DNA of 14,914 bases, taken from assembly GCA_900548135.1 (NCBI GenBank), contig URJC01000030.1, forward strand, positions 1-14,914, written 5' to 3'. The notes below the pieces were generated by a model that was not told where the DNA came from, did not search any database, and saw nothing but the letters and a program-made list of their open reading frames with translations. Source of the DNA: an uncultured Odoribacter sp. Lineage in GTDB: Bacteria > Bacteroidota > Bacteroidia > Bacteroidales > Marinifilaceae. Positions 13,362 through 14,914 of this stretch are shown here, one piece after another. Position 1 is the first letter of the stretch, and each line of letters begins with the position of its first letter. A program made the position numbers and the translations under genes.

Positions 13362-13985
13362 ATGATAGAGAAAAGATATTTGCTGGCGGAAAAACTGCGT
13401 ACCTATATTTCACGATACGGCATCAACGATTTCAATGAGGAACATTTGAAAAAAGTGGGGCTCAGCATTGAAGAACTGAAAGAAAACTTTTCCGATCGTC
13501 AGGATATGGTGGGTGCCATACTGGAGTATGAACGGAAATGCTTTGAAGAAATCTTCAATGAATATAATTTTGAAGGTTGGAATGCAATCGATATTATGCT
13601 GATCGTCAGCAACGAAATTAACAACCGTTTTTTCAATGTCAGTCCTTCGGTTACCATTACTTTATCGGAAGTATTCCCGGAAATTTTCCAGGACCATCTT
13701 CAGAAACGTTCTGACTTCATTTATGAAAAAATGAAGATCAACATCGAAAAAGGGATGCAGCAGGGAATGTACAAAAACGACGTTTCCAGCGAGATGATTG
13801 CACGAATGTTTATTGCCAAATTAAACGACATTCACAATCCGCAAATTTATCCCCCGGAAGAATTTACTTTTGCAACCATCTTCAACAACCTGATCGATAA
13901 TGTGATCAAAAACATTACCAACGAAGAAGGAAGGGCATATTATAAGCAACGCAAACAGTTATACAGCGTTTTAAACTACAGATAG
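13362..13985 (+). CDS. TetR/AcrR-like transcriptional regulator
   Basis: 207 residues, entirely helical in appearance. The N-terminal part resembles a divergent TetR helix-turn-helix: EKRYLLAEKLRTYISRYGINDFNEEHLKKVGLSIEELKENF, with SDRQDMVGAIL in the place of the usual DKEELV segment (about residues 3-53). The C-terminal half (GMQQGMYKNDVSSEMIARMFIAKL, residues 131-154) is typical of the ligand/dimer domain of TetR proteins. The HTH is weak, so DNA binding should be treated as probable. Ligand and targets are unknown. The start at 13362 fits the HTH and the promoter. An Lrp-type regulator follows after 25 bases, probably in one operon; the divergent phosphatase-like gene is a candidate target. 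Confidence 0.75.
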   Translation: MIEKRYLLAEKLRTYISRYGINDFNEEHLKKVGLSIEELKENFSDRQDMVGAILEYERKCFEEIFNEYNFEGWNAIDIMLIVSNEINNRFFNVSPSVTITLSEVFPEIFQDHLQKRSDFIYEKMKINIEKGMQQGMYKNDVSSEMIARMFIAKLNDIHNPQIYPPEEFTFATIFNNLIDNVIKNITNEEGRAYYKQRKQLYSVLNYR

Positions 13986-14010
13986 CTAATTACTACTTAA
14001 CCAAAATACA

Positions 14011-14475
14011 ATGAAATATCAAATTGATGACATTGATAGGAAAATCCTTTCTTATCTTGTAAAAAATGCCAGGGTTCCTTTCTTGGAAATCGCCCGTGAA
14101 TGCGGCATTTCCGGGGCAGCCATCCATCAACGGGTAAAAAAAATGGAAGACGCCGGAATTATCGAAGGCTCTCGTTTTATAGTAAAACCCCGGGCACTGG
14201 GATTTAAAATATGTGCATTCATCGGAGTCATTCTGGATAATGCTTCCCATTATAAAACTGTAGTAAAAGAAATTGAAAAAATACCGGAAGTCATTGAATG
14301 TCATTTTATCACCGGGCATTACTCTTTTTTCCTTAAAATACGCTGCAACAGCCATCAACACTTGATGGATATTTTAATCAATACCTTGCAAAACATACCC
14401 GGTATCGCTAAAACAGAATCTTTTATCTCCCTGGATCAGTTGATTGAAAAGCAAATAGATATTTGTTCTGAATAA
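14011..14475 (+). CDS. Lrp/AsnC family transcriptional regulator
   Basis: 154 residues. The N-terminal winged helix-turn-helix is plain: IDDIDRKILSYLVKNARVPFLEIARECGISGAAIHQRVKKMEDAGII (about residues 5-51), followed by the RAM effector/oligomer domain (about 65-145) with FITGHYSFFLKI at the ligand-binding turn. Members sense amino acids or related metabolites and regulate metabolism or transport as octamers; the ligand here cannot be read from sequence. It lies 25 bases after the TetR-like gene on the same strand, so two regulators probably share one mRNA. The transcript ends at the strong hairpin 14492-14535. The ATG at 14011 begins the family N-terminus. Confidence 0.92.
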   Translation: MKYQIDDIDRKILSYLVKNARVPFLEIARECGISGAAIHQRVKKMEDAGIIEGSRFIVKPRALGFKICAFIGVILDNASHYKTVVKEIEKIPEVIECHFITGHYSFFLKIRCNSHQHLMDILINTLQNIPGIAKTESFISLDQLIEKQIDICSE

Positions 14476-14484
14476 AATCCAAAT

Positions 14485-14538
14485 AAAAAAGAAACAGACT
14501 AAAGCTCAGATATAAAATCAAGTTTTAGTCTGTTTTTT
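14485..14538. terminator. Bidirectional terminator between lrp-type gene and clpC
   Basis: A perfect 12-bp stem, AAACAGACTAAA (14492-14503) with TTTAGTCTGTTT (14524-14535), around a 20-base loop. The plus strand continues with T to 14538, and the minus strand has six T (complement of 14485-14490). It serves both the lrp-type gene (+) and the clp gene (-). Confidence 0.88.
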
Positions 14539-14560
14539 ATTAAATCATTATGGAGCCTGT

Positions 14561-14914
14561 TTACTTTATTACAAGCCTATCATTTTGCTTATCATAACTA
14601 ACATTCAATGTGTCCCCCTCAGTTACTTCTCCTTTAATAATCACTTCTGCCAATTCATCTTCCAGGTATTTCTGAATGGCCCGTTTCAAAGGACGGGCCC
14701 CATATTGAGGATCATATCCCTTTTCGGTCAAAAACTCTTTGGCAGATTCAGAAACATGGACATGATATCCAAGCTCTCCGACACGGTTCAATAATCCCTT
14801 TAATTCAATATCGATGATCTTGTGAATATCTTCTTTGCTCAATGGATTGAAAACAATCACATCATCGATACGGTTGAGGAATTCCGGAGAAAACGCACTT
14901 TTCAACGCTTTCTG
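14561..14914 (-). CDS. clpC: ATP-dependent Clp chaperone ClpC, C-terminal end (5' end outside window)
   Basis: The frame is open from the window edge to TAA at 14561-14563, giving 117 residues. It begins QKALKSAFSPEFLNRIDD, the sensor/arginine-finger region of the second AAA+ module, then VIVFNPLSKEDI and GYDPQYGARPLKRAIQKYLED (the sensor-2 GARPL motif) and a D2-small domain ending RLVIK. The pattern fits ClpC, which unfolds proteins for ClpP, better than ClpB, though the N-terminal half that would separate them is outside. The TTG at 14905 is an internal leucine, not a start. Confidence 0.88.
   Translation of the reverse strand, partial: QKALKSAFSPEFLNRIDDVIVFNPLSKEDIHKIIDIELKGLLNRVGELGYHVHVSESAKEFLTEKGYDPQYGARPLKRAIQKYLEDELAEVIIKGEVTEGDTLNVSYDKQNDRLVIK

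Noticed and set aside
13064..13363. 100-residue upstream extension of the phosphatase-like gene
   Set aside because: The signal peptide begins at 13063, the strong promoter lies within the extension, and the extra residues show no family similarity.

Overview
The window looks like chromosomal core DNA of a Bacteroidota member, most likely order Bacteroidales. The reasons are a gldE-type CBS protein, a LolA-like carrier, a CdaA diadenylate cyclase, a Bacteroidota-type HU/IHF paralogue, a tiny AURKAIP1/COX24-domain gene, start codons mostly without Shine-Dalgarno sequences, and many upstream boxes of the form TAnnTTTG, the -7 element of this phylum. The genus cannot be fixed from sequence alone. 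I see no phage, insertion sequence, CRISPR array, tRNA or rRNA.

Layout, left to right. 1-1228 (+): the 3' end of phoH, then purC, closing on a hairpin that faces cdaA (-). 1301-2915: cdaA (-) and a lolA-like gene (+), divergent from a compact shared promoter region. 3004-8797 (-): ychF, a lipoprotein with an M15-peptidase-like His/Asp/His motif, the large thiol-disulfide reductase dsbD, and rng (RNase G), each with its own promoter-like box and several separated by good terminators. 8949-9340 (-): an HU-family gene and, 14 bases after it, a 29-codon very basic gene related to the mitoribosomal mS38 domain. 9639-11477 (+): ssb then gldE, with an 18-bp perfect palindrome upstream of ssb and an 11-bp-stem hairpin between the genes. 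11501-13063 (-): a 520-residue PafA-like alkaline phosphatase homologue in which almost every active-site residue is replaced. 13362-14475 (+): a TetR-like and an Lrp/AsnC-like regulator, probably one operon, closed by a bidirectional terminator. 14561-14914 (-): the C-terminal end of a ClpC-type AAA+ chaperone.

Most genes are housekeeping: purine synthesis, c-di-AMP signalling, envelope lipoprotein transport, redox folding in the periplasm, RNA processing and DNA binding. The points I consider most worth attention are: (a) the mS38-like mini-gene, which has a textbook AAGGAGG Shine-Dalgarno sequence in a phylum whose ribosomes normally hide the anti-SD; (b) the predicted pseudo-phosphatase with an excellent promoter, so probably a maintained non-catalytic protein; (c) the palindrome in front of ssb; (d) an inverted repeat overlapping the rng promoter. 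No clearly new multi-gene system is visible.
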